From positions 1 to 61,591 of the forward strand of contig JBEBSD010000035.1 of assembly GCA_040394475.1 (NCBI GenBank): DNA of 61,591 nucleotides, read 5' to 3'. Shown here piece by piece: positions 16,204 to 25,715 of the stretch. Made by a program: the position numbers and the translations under genes. This DNA comes from JBEBSD01 sp040394475 (GTDB taxonomy: Bacteria > Bacteroidota > Bacteroidia > Cytophagales > Spirosomataceae). The notes under the pieces were generated by a model. It saw nothing but the letters and a program-made list of their open reading frames with translations. It was not told where the DNA came from and did not search any database. Every line of letters starts with the position of its first letter. Position 1 is the first letter of the stretch.

Positions 16204-17739
16204 TCAGGCCTTTTCACCCGGCGGCACTGCTCTGAATCCGTATACATCAGCGGTGCCTTTCATAAAGATCTCCAACCTTATTTCCTTTCCTTTAAGCGTA
16301 CTGATGTCTCCATTCTTCCATTTTACCTCGGACCGGATGTTATTTCCTGTTACCGGAAGGCTTGGTTCGGGATCAAAACCATCAAGAGGTTTGAGGTGAT
16401 AATCCATCACTTTGACGGTCAGGCCTGCACTGCCTGCGTCTGCATTCAGATAGAGGTTGCCACCCGGCCAACGCAGCATACGGGTGATGATGGTGCCGCC
16501 CCCTGCCGGACTTCGCAACGAAGCAAACCCCTCCTTGCGGAGACGGGTCAGGCCGATGCCCGGGATATTCTCCTTTGATGAATGATCCGAGTCGGTAGCA
16601 AAGTAATAAATCCACCATTCGTCACCTACTTCTACCCAGCCGGACGATCCCAGAATCATACCATGGTCCCATGCAGGTCCGGGCGCTGTGTCAATCAACG
16701 GCATCGGTTCTGAAAACCGGTGGAAATCGTACCCGTTCCGGCTAAACGCCAATTCGGTGTGAATTTTATGCGTAATAGGACTATAAGGCCACAGGAACCC
16801 CCAGTAGATGCCGGCGTAATAGCTCGTGGGCATTCCGTAGAACTTCCAGTATCCTTTTTTGACATCCGTTTCATCCGGAAGTAAAATATTCTCGGGGAAT
16901 ACCGGCCATTCATCCCACAGACTTGTATGCTCCAGCCTGGCTACTTTTCTGCGTCGTCCTATTTCGTCGCCGTAGATATTGGTAGCCCGGGTGAAGCACA
17001 CATATTTTTTTAACTGCGGATCCCAAAGGATGCTGCTTTGGGTATCGGGGCCGTATTCGGGCGTGATTCGTACCCGACTTGCGTGTTCCCAGTTAATACC
17101 GTCTTTCGACCCGATCAGGTGCATTCCCTTGGGCGCCGTCGTACAGAGCATGATAAATTTATAGCCCCGTTTCTCACTGTCAGGAACGTCGATCAAATAG
17201 GGGCATGCCGCTGCTTCTCCTTTTGCCCCCCGAAATACAATATTATTATCCAGTGTGTCCTTGAACGCATATTTCCCGATCCGGGGCAGTTTCCAGGTAA
17301 TACCGTCCTCGGACTCGGCATAGGCGATGCCATACGTATATTTGAACGGCTCCATGCTTTGTATCCAGAAATCTTGGTACCACATTCGGAAAAGACCCGC
17401 CTCCTTATCATAAGCGACATTGACATAGCCTCCATTGCCCGGGAGAACGGGATTTGCAGGATGCTTCCGGGGCTGATGCGGAACCCGTACCACCGTTTCT
17501 GTCTGGAACTTTACCGCCCAATGATTGTCTATTAAAAAATCATCGACAAATAATTGCGGATCATGGCCGATTTCCAGTACTCTCGGACCACTTGCGGCGT
17601 TTTTGCTCAAGCCAGACGGCTGCGCTCTTACTTCGGTGGCTTTTGAAAACGAAACTCCCAGTGTACTGAATCCTAATGTTCCGGCCCGTTTAAACCAATC
17701 CCGTCTGGACGACGTCAATGTATCGTTATTCATATTCAA
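16204..17739 (-). CDS. Tat-exported propeller-family protein P2
   Basis: A protein of 511 residues of the same family as P1. Its N-terminus carries a twin-arginine motif SRRDWFKRAG followed by a mildly hydrophobic stretch ending at VRAQ, so it is probably exported folded by the Tat route, unlike the five Sec or lipoprotein paralogues. Family marks are QLFVDDFLI, AYAESEDGITW, PDTQSSILWD, ITRATNIYGD near mid-protein, and the C-terminal sandwich with KVMDYHLKPLDGF, VKWKNGDIS and GTADVYGFRAV. Tat export often goes with a cytoplasmically loaded cofactor or tight folding, but no cofactor motif is obvious. It follows SusD by 21 bases and is probably the first enzyme-like product of the SusCD operon. 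Confidence 0.75.
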   Translation of the reverse strand: MNMNNDTLTSSRRDWFKRAGTLGFSTLGVSFSKATEVRAQPSGLSKNAASGPRVLEIGHDPQLFVDDFLIDNHWAVKFQTETVVRVPHQPRKHPANPVLPGNGGYVNVAYDKEAGLFRMWYQDFWIQSMEPFKYTYGIAYAESEDGITWKLPRIGKYAFKDTLDNNIVFRGAKGEAAACPYLIDVPDSEKRGYKFIMLCTTAPKGMHLIGSKDGINWEHASRVRITPEYGPDTQSSILWDPQLKKYVCFTRATNIYGDEIGRRRKVARLEHTSLWDEWPVFPENILLPDETDVKKGYWKFYGMPTSYYAGIYWGFLWPYSPITHKIHTELAFSRNGYDFHRFSEPMPLIDTAPGPAWDHGMILGSSGWVEVGDEWWIYYFATDSDHSSKENIPGIGLTRLRKEGFASLRSPAGGGTIITRMLRWPGGNLYLNADAGSAGLTVKVMDYHLKPLDGFDPEPSLPVTGNNIRSEVKWKNGDISTLKGKEIRLEIFMKGTADVYGFRAVPPGEKA

Positions 17740-17760
17740 TGCTTGATTATCGGGAACAAA

Positions 17761-19239
17761 CTAATAACCTGGGTTCTGTTTAACTTTGGGTTCAAGACTT
17801 AAAGTCTGCTCGGATATGGGAAAAAGCAATAAATAATCATCTCCTTTTCGGCTTTGTAAAGAGGGGACCAAATCGAATGCTTTCCCGAATCGAATTAAAT
17901 CCCACCAGCGTTTTCCTTCAAGGGCCAATTCCAGCAGCCGCTCTTTAAGAATAGCTTCGTCGTTTTGTTCCTGACTGCCATTTGTAAACAGATGCTGATC
18001 GAACGTATCGCCATAGGCCCTTTTTCTCACTTGATTTATCTCCACAGAAGGATCTTGTCCCAGGGCGTTTTTTGCCTCTGCTTTCATTAACAGAATGTCG
18101 GCATAACGATAAATGACGACATCATCGACGAACTGCCTGATTCCGCCATCCACCGTTCCATTGTATTTGGTGCAAAAGGATCCGTAATAGCTTCTGACTC
18201 CGTTGCGTATTACAAACATCTCCCAAAACGTAGCATTCCGACGCTGATCATCTGTGGTAAATTGATTTCTGGTTTCTTCAGAAGCAGTAAATGAACCTCC
18301 TATGGTGATCCCGGTGGCGCCGATCGCCTCCAGGGAAGCTGCCTCCAGTTCAGCAGTAACAAGGTTCTGATTCATATAAGAAATGCCTCCCCAATTAAAG
18401 GCGGATTCAAAAAGTTGAAACTTTATGGCCATCAGCACTTCCTTATTTCCCTTGTTCGTATAATCAAATACGCTTGCAAAATTATCGAGTAAGGCGACGT
18501 CTCCGTTATCCGCGTCTTCTAAAGCGTTTAGGGCTGCATTCACATCTTGTACGCCTCCATTTAATCGTTTAGCAGTCCAAAGATATACGTCTGCTTTAAG
18601 TGCATTGACTGCCGGCTTTGACCATGTATTTCTGCCTGCAGGCAAGTTATTATCCGGGAATAAGTTAAGTGCTTTCTCCAGGTCTGATTTAATAAATGAG
18701 AAGACTTCCGCGACGGGTGCTCTTTCTTTTTGAATCAGATCCGGACTATATCCCTCTGTAGGATCGGTTACCATCGGTACTTCTCCCCAAGTTCTTACCA
18801 TAACAAAATAAGCGTAAGCCCGCATTGCGTGCGCCTGGGCGAGAATTGCATTCTGACTGTTTGTTGAGGTAAATGAAATGGCAGGGGCATGTTTCAGTAG
18901 CAGGTTGGCATGGTGAACAACCGTATACAGGCCTTGCCATGTCGGGCCGGGATTACTGGAATTTAGAATGTTTTCCCAGTAGATATTAGGTCCTGTACCA
19001 AAACTTCCTCCCATCACCTCGCTTCTGGCTTCTCCCAGGTAGAGTAAGGTATGATTTTCCGCCAGCGCCCTGAACCGATCGTACATGCCATACAAAGAGC
19101 CGGTTACGTCACTTTCTGTTTTCCAGAAGGATGCGTTGGTAATGGTACTGATGGGTTCTAACGTAATGGTATCAGTACAGGAAGTAGTCGTAAAAACCGC
19201 TGCAAGGAGTGCTGTTGAAATTCTATATAACTTTTTCAT
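17761..19239 (-). CDS. SusD/RagB-family outer-membrane glycan-binding lipoprotein (locus A)
   Basis: A protein of 492 residues with a lipoprotein signal ending TTSC (Cys near residue 21), the typical ITNASFWKTESDV opening, helical TPR-like repeats, and the C-terminal LLELALEGKRWWDLIRFGKA and KQNPGY end shared by SusD proteins. It covers its SusC partner on the cell surface and captures oligosaccharide. It follows susC by 24 bases. It is similar over its length to the SusD at 47322, which suggests related but not identical ligands. Confidence 0.95.
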   Translation of the reverse strand: MKKLYRISTALLAAVFTTTSCTDTITLEPISTITNASFWKTESDVTGSLYGMYDRFRALAENHTLLYLGEARSEVMGGSFGTGPNIYWENILNSSNPGPTWQGLYTVVHHANLLLKHAPAISFTSTNSQNAILAQAHAMRAYAYFVMVRTWGEVPMVTDPTEGYSPDLIQKERAPVAEVFSFIKSDLEKALNLFPDNNLPAGRNTWSKPAVNALKADVYLWTAKRLNGGVQDVNAALNALEDADNGDVALLDNFASVFDYTNKGNKEVLMAIKFQLFESAFNWGGISYMNQNLVTAELEAASLEAIGATGITIGGSFTASEETRNQFTTDDQRRNATFWEMFVIRNGVRSYYGSFCTKYNGTVDGGIRQFVDDVVIYRYADILLMKAEAKNALGQDPSVEINQVRKRAYGDTFDQHLFTNGSQEQNDEAILKERLLELALEGKRWWDLIRFGKAFDLVPSLQSRKGDDYLLLFPISEQTLSLEPKVKQNPGY

Positions 19240-19263
19240 AATATAGCCGTTAGTGTCTTTTAA

Positions 19264-22200
19264 TTAGAAAGTTACGTTAACACCAAATATGATATTTCTG
19301 GGAATAGGGTATCCGCCGTTATCCTGGCCGCCATCTTCAGGGCTGAGTCCTTTATAATTGGTGAAGTAGTGCAGGTTATGGCCTGACACATTAAATCTGA
19401 TGTTACTTACCTTAATCCTATCTGTAAGCGAGTTCGGCAGGCTGTAAGATAAGGTAACTTCACGCAGCGATGCATAGTTTCCCGATTCAAAAAAAATGGA
19501 GTTCCCGCCATCAATTGTAGCCTGCCCCCTGGCAATATTTCGTTGTGTTTGCTGATCCGCCCAATAGTATCTGGGAATATCGGTCACATCCCCCTGGTTT
19601 TGCCAGGATCTGAGCACATCGACGGGTATTCCACTGTTTGTCCCATATTGAGCCAGCATCAGAGCTCTCGACCAATTATACTTGGTATGTCCTGTTGTAT
19701 AATCCAGCCGAAAAAAAAGAGACAACCCTTTGTAACTTAGTGAGTTGGAAAATCCTCCTGTCCATACCGGGTACATATTACCTATAGGCACCCGGTCTTT
19801 TGAATCGATAATGCCGTCGTTGTCTACATCCAGCCAATTTACGTCGCCGCCGTACTTAGTCCGGTCGCTCACGCTGATCAGCATATCCACAGGTGCTTTC
19901 GCAGCCTCTTCATCGGTAGCATAAATACCGACTTGTTTGTATGCAAACAGCTCTCCCGGACTAATTCCTTCCTGCAATCCTCCCATCCAGCGATAATCCG
20001 ATAAAGCGGTGTCCCATAAATAATATCCTCCTATCCTGTTGTTCTCCGTCCCGTTGTAAGGCAGTGTCAAAATCTTGTTCTTCACCTTGGAAGCATTGAA
20101 CGAAATATCCCATTGAACCCGGGAGGAGCCAGTCGGAACACGCGCACTTACCTCGAACTCAATACCTTTATTTTCGAGGCTTCCAAGGTTTGTAAGAATA
20201 CTGGTGAATCCTGTTGACTGCGGCAGCGACAGCGTGGTGAGCAGGTTATCGGTTACCCGGCGATAATAATCAATCAGCAGCGTAACGCTGTTGTTAAATA
20301 AACCCAGATCGGCTCCTATGTCAAATGTTTTCGATACCTCCCACTGCAGATTATCATTCGCCAGCACCGTATTCTGAATGACTGCATTTCCATCGTACCG
20401 ACGCCCTACACTATACTCTCCCTGTGCCTGGTAGTCGCCCAAACCTCCCAGGTTACCATTTACTCCGTAGCTGCCCCGGATTTTCAGCGCTGATAACTGG
20501 CTGGGGAGCTGCTTCCAGAAGTCTTCTTTATGTAAATTCCATCCGACCGAAACCCCCGGGAAAAAGCCCCATTTATTCTGATTTCCTAAATTGGATGCCC
20601 CATCGTAACGCATGTTGATCGTTAAGAGGTATTTCTGACCGAAGTCATAATTGATGTTTGAAAAATATCCCAGTATAGCTTGCTTTGATTCACTGCCGCT
20701 CACCGCAATGGGAGACGCGGCCGCGTTCAGGGTCGGAATCAAGTCTGAAGCTGCGCCTTGCCCGTTTGCGCTCAGGTTCGTTACGCCTCTGTCAAAGTAG
20801 GAAAACCCTGCTTTAGCGCTTATGTTATGGTTGCCTCCGAGCGATTTCTCATAGGAGAACACGGCGTCCGCCTGGTATTGCATATGTTTAAAATAAGAAG
20901 CCGAAGCTGCCCTTGTGCTTACAATGCTTCCGGGGGCGTTTACATACGCTTTACGGAATTCTCTCCTGTCGGAATAAATTGAATATGCAGAAACTTGCGG
21001 ATCGAATGAGAATCCCGGGAAAATAGTCCAATGACCGCCTAACGAAACCGTCAATTTATCGTTGGTATATTTACGGTCCCAGGTACTTAGGAGATACTCC
21101 GGATTACCGCCTCCCAAGCCGGGCGAAAGCGTTCCGTCCTCGAATGTGCGCTTAGACGTAGGTGACAAGGCCTGCGACCGGTCATAAGGCCAGGCATCTC
21201 CATCCTGCGCTATTTTAGAATACATCAGGCGGCCGGAAACACTCAAGTTATCTCTTACTTTCAGATCGCTGTTTAAATTGACAGACAGACGCTGATACCC
21301 GGTACCGATCGCAATACCCTCATTGCTCAGGTAACCTACGCCTGCATTGAATGTCGCCTTTTCAGTGCCGCCATTTACCGCGATCTGATGATCATGTGAG
21401 ATGCCTGTTCTGTACAATATTTTCTGAAAATCGGTATCCTGAAAAATAATCGTTTTAGACGGATCCAGGGGGTCCGGCATGCTTTCCCAGCCTTCGTTTA
21501 ATTTGTGCTGGTTTTCGGGTGTGAGATACTGGGTAGTGAAAAATGTATTATTGGTCAGGTCATTTCCTGTTCCCCCGGGTGTGGCTCCTGTTAAATAGCT
21601 CACGTTTGCCGGAAGCTTTCGGGCATTGGCCATCACACCCAGTCTGTAAAACTTAATGAAATCTCTGGCTGACACAAGATCATAGGTTTTGGCCACATTG
21701 GATGCGATTAAATTGTACCCATAAGAGACCGATGCTTTTCCGGGCTTGCCCGTTTTTGTGGTGATAATCACTACTCCGTTTGATCCTCTCGCCCCGTAAA
21801 TAGCCGTAGAAGCGGCATCCTTTAAAACCTGCATGGACGCGACATCGTTGGAATTCAGATCATTTATATCTGCCCGGATAATTCCGTCAACAATAAACAA
21901 CGGAGTTGCCCCATTCGGATTATTGATCGAAGTACCCCCTCTTACAATAACTCTTGGCGCAGCTCCCGGCTGTCCCGTCGTTGTTTGAACACGTACTCCC
22001 GATAAGGTTCCCTGCAGCGCCGAAGCCGCGTTGGCGTACGGAACATTTTCCAGTACCCGGTTATCCAATTTTGAAACAGAGGTCGTAATCGTTTCTCTTG
22101 ACTGGGTACCATACCCGACCACCAGGACCTCTTCCAGCGCTTTTTCATCGACTTTTAGCGAAACATGGATGGCCGACTGACTTCCTACCAACACTTCCCG

Positions 22201-22815
22201 GCCTATATACCCTACAAAAGAAAAGATCAGGACCGACTCCTTTCCGGCTACGGAAATCGTATAGTCGCCCGCTTCGTTGGTCACTGTGCCCTGTTGCGTG
22301 CCCTTCACCAGGATGCTTACGCCCGGTAAGCCTTCGCCTTTCTCATCCGTCACCCTGCCTTTTACGACGATTTCCAGGGGAGGAAGCGAAACGAAGCTTT
22401 CCGAGAGGTCTGGAAGCGCTACAGTGGTATTTGCGGCGGAAGCTTTGCGCTCGGGTATCCGGTTCAGCACAATCCTGTCGTTGACCACTGAATAGCCAAT
22501 GCCGGATGGGGTCAGGAGGGCGTCCAGTACCTTTTTCAGACTGGCTTTCCGGGTTTTCAGGCTGACGGCCTGATCGGCGTTGACAATACTACGGCTGTAA
22601 ACAAACCTGACCGAGGCCTGTTTTTCCAGCCGGTTCAGGGCCTCTTCCAGCGGGATCTGCTGAAAGGAGATGGTGACCTGGTGATCCAGTACCTGCTGGC
22701 TCCGGCCGCTGTGGGCGTAAGAGACACAGGTAATGCACAGCGCGATGAGTAGCTGATCGCATGTAATTCTCATAATTCTACACCAATCGAATGGAATTTG
22801 TACATGAAAATTCAT
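19264..22815 (-). CDS. SusC/RagA-family TonB-dependent transporter with STN signalling domain (locus A)
   Basis: A protein of about 1183 residues. After the signal peptide comes an STN domain (VTISFQQIPLEEALNRLEKQ onward), then a carboxypeptidase-regulatory-like domain (VKGRVTDEKGEGLPGVSILV), the plug with VVGYGTQSRETITTSVSKLD and IYGARGSNGVVIITT, and a barrel ending in IIFGVNVTF. STN domains contact FecR-type anti-sigma factors, and exactly such a pair (FecR, ECF sigma) lies upstream, so import is coupled to transcription. I start at ATG 22815, which gives a normal signal peptide; 22866 is possible. The neighbouring SusC at 48835 lacks the STN domain. Confidence 0.95.
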   Translation of the reverse strand: MNFHVQIPFDWCRIMRITCDQLLIALCITCVSYAHSGRSQQVLDHQVTISFQQIPLEEALNRLEKQASVRFVYSRSIVNADQAVSLKTRKASLKKVLDALLTPSGIGYSVVNDRIVLNRIPERKASAANTTVALPDLSESFVSLPPLEIVVKGRVTDEKGEGLPGVSILVKGTQQGTVTNEAGDYTISVAGKESVLIFSFVGYIGREVLVGSQSAIHVSLKVDEKALEEVLVVGYGTQSRETITTSVSKLDNRVLENVPYANAASALQGTLSGVRVQTTTGQPGAAPRVIVRGGTSINNPNGATPLFIVDGIIRADINDLNSNDVASMQVLKDAASTAIYGARGSNGVVIITTKTGKPGKASVSYGYNLIASNVAKTYDLVSARDFIKFYRLGVMANARKLPANVSYLTGATPGGTGNDLTNNTFFTTQYLTPENQHKLNEGWESMPDPLDPSKTIIFQDTDFQKILYRTGISHDHQIAVNGGTEKATFNAGVGYLSNEGIAIGTGYQRLSVNLNSDLKVRDNLSVSGRLMYSKIAQDGDAWPYDRSQALSPTSKRTFEDGTLSPGLGGGNPEYLLSTWDRKYTNDKLTVSLGGHWTIFPGFSFDPQVSAYSIYSDRREFRKAYVNAPGSIVSTRAASASYFKHMQYQADAVFSYEKSLGGNHNISAKAGFSYFDRGVTNLSANGQGAASDLIPTLNAAASPIAVSGSESKQAILGYFSNINYDFGQKYLLTINMRYDGASNLGNQNKWGFFPGVSVGWNLHKEDFWKQLPSQLSALKIRGSYGVNGNLGGLGDYQAQGEYSVGRRYDGNAVIQNTVLANDNLQWEVSKTFDIGADLGLFNNSVTLLIDYYRRVTDNLLTTLSLPQSTGFTSILTNLGSLENKGIEFEVSARVPTGSSRVQWDISFNASKVKNKILTLPYNGTENNRIGGYYLWDTALSDYRWMGGLQEGISPGELFAYKQVGIYATDEEAAKAPVDMLISVSDRTKYGGDVNWLDVDNDGIIDSKDRVPIGNMYPVWTGGFSNSLSYKGLSLFFRLDYTTGHTKYNWSRALMLAQYGTNSGIPVDVLRSWQNQGDVTDIPRYYWADQQTQRNIARGQATIDGGNSIFFESGNYASLREVTLSYSLPNSLTDRIKVSNIRFNVSGHNLHYFTNYKGLSPEDGGQDNGGYPIPRNIIFGVNVTF

Positions 22816-22890
22816 AAATTTGACCGTTTCGTTTAAAACATGGGACAATAAAATTCCTGATGCCATTTATTGGCATGACAGGGGATTTGC

Positions 22891-22919
22891 GGGGGTAAGT
22901 GGGCTCAGCACTTACCCCC
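22891..22919. promoter_or_regulatory. Strong hairpin between fecR and susC
   Basis: A perfect 11-bp stem, GGGGGTAAGTG / CACTTACCCCC, with a 7-base loop. Read on the plus strand it is followed by TTTTT like an intrinsic terminator, but no plus-strand gene precedes it. On the minus strand it lies between the fecR stop and the susC start, where it could attenuate or protect the susC message and help explain different levels of sigma/anti-sigma and transporter. Confidence 0.55.
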
Positions 22920-22987
22920 TTTTTACTCGATTACGCCGGTTGCCTTTTACTTCATAAGGGCATGGTTTTAGGGTTAACTAATAGCTT

Positions 22988-23995
22988 TCAAGGTAGTTTT
23001 AACCGTATCAAATCACCATCGATTTCATAGGTCAGCCCAAGCGAACGTTCCAGTATTTCCAATACATCGGGAAGGTTCATTCCTGTAAAGTCTGCTTTTA
23101 GCTGATAATCATTCAAGGCGGTGTCGGTTACTTCAATCTGAACACCGTACAGGCTGTTCAGCCGTTTTACCACCGCTTTCACCGGTACATTCTCAAAGGT
23201 TACATCGCTTTTCTTCCACATCGCCAGGCGGGCATCGCCGGCATGAGTTGCTTTCCGGAATTGCTGTTCCGAAAACAGTACACTTTCATCGGGCAGTAAT
23301 ACTACTTCTTCCTTGATTTCCGCCTGGGGTTCCAGAGAGCCGGTTGGTAACGCTCTCTCTATACGTTTTACGGATACTTTCCCGGTCGCCACCGAAACCT
23401 GGGTAAAGGGATCTTCCGGATAGGCCCGGACCCGGAAACTGGTGCCCAGTACCTTGGTACGGACCTCCCGGCTATAAACCATAAAAGGCCGTAACGAATC
23501 AGGGGTTACGTCAAAAAAAACCTCGCCGGTCATATTGACGATCCGGAGCCCGGTTTCAAAACGCTCCGGGTAGGTAAGCGAGGAATTAGGGTGCAGCCAG
23601 GCAAGAGTGCGGTCCGGTAGGACGACCCGCTGCAGGCTTTTGTCTGTATTGGTTACCACAATGGTCCGGATTGCTTCCGCAACGGCATCGGGCGGATCAA
23701 CAGGCCGCCACACCCAGGAGAGGCCAACCCCGATTGCTATCAGGGCGGCAATGCCGGCCACATAGCGCACCCAGATGTGCCGCTGTCTGACCTGATGGTG
23801 GTCTGCAATAGAGGACCTTATATGCTTGAAAAGAATTCCTTTCAGCAGTTCTTTTTCATCCTCTGAAAGAAATTCCAGCAGATCAGGATCGTTCTCGAAC
23901 GAACGGTACCAGGTCTCTACCTGGCGGCGTTCTTCGGGTGAACAGTTTCCCTGAAGGTACTTGCGGATCAGTTCCGGAAACACTTCTTCTTTCAT
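22988..23995 (-). CDS. FecR-family anti-sigma factor
   Basis: A protein of 335 residues. The N-terminal cytoplasmic part (residues 1-70) resembles the sigma-binding region. One membrane helix follows (about 76-95), then the periplasmic FecR domain with VVLPDRTLAWLHPNSSLTYP and MTGEVFFDVTPD, and a C-terminal STN-like domain (VTFENVPVKAVVKRLNSLYG). It would hold the neighbouring ECF sigma inactive until the STN domain of SusC reports substrate transport. It lies 104 bases after the sigma gene and before susC, the standard order in Bacteroidota. Confidence 0.93.
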   Translation of the reverse strand: MKEEVFPELIRKYLQGNCSPEERRQVETWYRSFENDPDLLEFLSEDEKELLKGILFKHIRSSIADHHQVRQRHIWVRYVAGIAALIAIGVGLSWVWRPVDPPDAVAEAIRTIVVTNTDKSLQRVVLPDRTLAWLHPNSSLTYPERFETGLRIVNMTGEVFFDVTPDSLRPFMVYSREVRTKVLGTSFRVRAYPEDPFTQVSVATGKVSVKRIERALPTGSLEPQAEIKEEVVLLPDESVLFSEQQFRKATHAGDARLAMWKKSDVTFENVPVKAVVKRLNSLYGVQIEVTDTALNDYQLKADFTGMNLPDVLEILERSLGLTYEIDGDLIRLKLP

Positions 23996-24099
23996 GTTGT
24001 CTGGTTGCTTATATGAATAGGTCAGTCGAGTGGAGTACTTCCCCTACCCGGATATTGTGTTTTTTTTTAATACGTGATTTTTTACTGCCTGGAGGCGGA

Positions 24100-24681
24100 T
24101 TATCCAAGGAGCAGCAGCAGGAGAACGGAGACCAGGTTGCGGAGGTTCTGGCGGAGTAAACGGAGGGCTTTTGTGAGGTGGTTTTCAACGGTTTTTTCCG
24201 AAATATTCAATTCGGCGGCAATTTCCCGGTTGTTTTTATATTCCATCCTGCTCAGCTCGAATATGCGCCTGCATTGGGGAGGTAATGCTGAAATGAGTTT
24301 TTCGAGGCGCTCGGAAAGCTCTTTTAAAAAGATGGCGTCTTCCGTACTGTTTTGGCCGGCAACCGGAGTAAGCCGTACCTCCGCGTAATACTGGGACCTG
24401 ACCCATTCCTTCTGAATCTGGTTCAGCGTGCGGTAGCGTACGGCCGTATGCAGATAGGCGCCCGGGGAAGTGTGGACTTTCCGGTCGTGGCGATGGATCC
24501 AAAGTTCGGTAAAGACGTCCTGGACGATTTCCCTGGCCGCTTCGGGATCTTTAATCCGCTTGAAAGCATTGCTGTAGAGGGAGGCCCAATAGCGGTTGTA
24601 GATTTCCTCGAATGCCTTTTCGCTATCCGAAGAAATCAGTTCAAACAGCAATGCGTCTGTATCGTGCCGGTGATTACTCAT
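24100..24681 (-). CDS. ECF RNA polymerase sigma-70 factor
   Basis: A protein of 193 residues with region 2 (FEEIYNRYWASLYSNAFKRI, ...AAREIVQDVFTELW) and region 4 (LPPQCRRIFELSRMEYKNNR, ...AAELNISEKTVENHLTKAL). The unusual leucine run at the very C-terminus is seen in many Bacteroidota ECF factors paired with FecR. It is expected to direct transcription of the SusCD genes that follow. No clear TAnnTTTG element is visible just upstream. The preceding gene on the same strand, an SDR, ends 76 bases away. Confidence 0.93.
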   Translation of the reverse strand: MSNHRHDTDALLFELISSDSEKAFEEIYNRYWASLYSNAFKRIKDPEAAREIVQDVFTELWIHRHDRKVHTSPGAYLHTAVRYRTLNQIQKEWVRSQYYAEVRLTPVAGQNSTEDAIFLKELSERLEKLISALPPQCRRIFELSRMEYKNNREIAAELNISEKTVENHLTKALRLLRQNLRNLVSVLLLLLLG

Positions 24682-24757
24682 ACCAAAAGCTGCTACATAT
24701 TCGAAATAAATTTATACAAAACAGGCATGCGGGATAAGGGTTAAGGCGGTACCCAGA

Positions 24758-25537
24758 TCATGCATTCAGTCCGCCATCCATCAGAATGTTTTCTCCGTTG
24801 ATGTACGCGCCGGCATCGGAGGCAAGCAGCACCACCAGTCCTTTGATGTCATCACGATTGGCCATGCGACGTAACGGGACTTTTTTGCAATAATTGTTCA
24901 GAAAGGCCTGGGGCTGGTTATTGAACAATCCTCCCGGACTGATACAATTGAAGCGGATATTGTTGCCGGCATTCATCTTTGCCATAAAACGGGTCAGGTT
25001 GATGAGGCCCGCGTTGTGGAAAAAATAGTCGGGCGGTAAATCCCCCATATTCTCTGTCCCTTCATAGTTGGAGAGGTCGGGGCCGGACATCCCCATCATA
25101 GAGGCGATGTTGATAACACTTCCGCCGCCGCTCCGGATGATCAGCTCCGTCATTTCGCGCAGGAGGTCCATCATGCCGGTGGCATTTACTTTCATCGATT
25201 CCCCGAACTGTTCAATCGGGGCATTGTATCCTTTCATAGGCCTGGAAACGGCGTTGTTTACGAAGCCGTCCAGTCGTCCGAACTGCTGCCCGATCGCCTC
25301 TTTGAGCGCCTGTACGGACTTCGGATCACCCTGGTCGACCTGCATGGGGTGGACGTCGAGGTGCTGCTCGCGGAATTCCGCGGCGGTAGCCTCCGCCGAT
25401 TTCAGATCACGCGAGGTGGTAATAACGGTTCCGCCGGCTTCGGCCAGGCCTTCCACAATGCATTTTCCATACATACCGGAACCACCGGTTACCAGGATGA
25501 CTTTATTTTCCAGGTTAAATAACGCTTTTACGTTCAT
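24758..25537 (-). CDS. SDR-family oxidoreductase with altered catalytic tetrad
   Basis: A protein of 259 residues with the SDR dinucleotide motif TGGSGMYG, the NNAVSRP segment, the serine in VINIAS (S146) and FNCISPGGLFNN. At the catalytic YxxxK position it reads YFFHN: Tyr171 is present but the lysine is Asn175. The alternative Tyr in SNYEG (Y158) has no suitably spaced lysine. The enzyme may therefore be slow, use a different proton relay, or act as a binding protein. It is last in the aldolase operon, after a 178-base gap filled with repeats. The SDR at 34213 keeps an intact YGVGK. Confidence 0.82.
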   Translation of the reverse strand: MNVKALFNLENKVILVTGGSGMYGKCIVEGLAEAGGTVITTSRDLKSAEATAAEFREQHLDVHPMQVDQGDPKSVQALKEAIGQQFGRLDGFVNNAVSRPMKGYNAPIEQFGESMKVNATGMMDLLREMTELIIRSGGGSVINIASMMGMSGPDLSNYEGTENMGDLPPDYFFHNAGLINLTRFMAKMNAGNNIRFNCISPGGLFNNQPQAFLNNYCKKVPLRRMANRDDIKGLVVLLASDAGAYINGENILMDGGLNA

Positions 25538-25549
25538 TTGTGTAAAAAA

Positions 25550-25693
25550 GGTTTTAGGTATGAGGTTTTAGGTTTTAGGGAAAAAGTGGTTGGTGATCAG
25601 CTGTCGGCCTTATTCATTTCTCGGTTTGTACGCCTGGGCGGCCCCGCTGATAGCCGATTTCTGATAGCCGATTTCCGATAGCTGATTTCTGAC
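25550..25693. repeat. Intergenic repeat blocks before the SDR gene
   Basis: Two blocks lie just upstream of the minus-strand start at 25537. The first (25550-25580) has TTTTAGG units like those at 2726. The second (25631-25693) begins CCTGGGCGGCCCCGCTGATAG, the inverse of the phrase at 15877-15897, and continues with three or four GATAGC-CGATTTC units. Both blocks belong to dispersed families found at other start codons in this window. Confidence 0.75.
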
Positions 25694-25715
25694 AGTTCAT
25701 GGGAATAGTTGCTGG

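Noticed and set aside
22891..22919. Plus-strand intrinsic terminator
   Set aside because: The stem and T tract look right on the plus strand, but no plus-strand transcription unit precedes it; kept as a leader hairpin instead.
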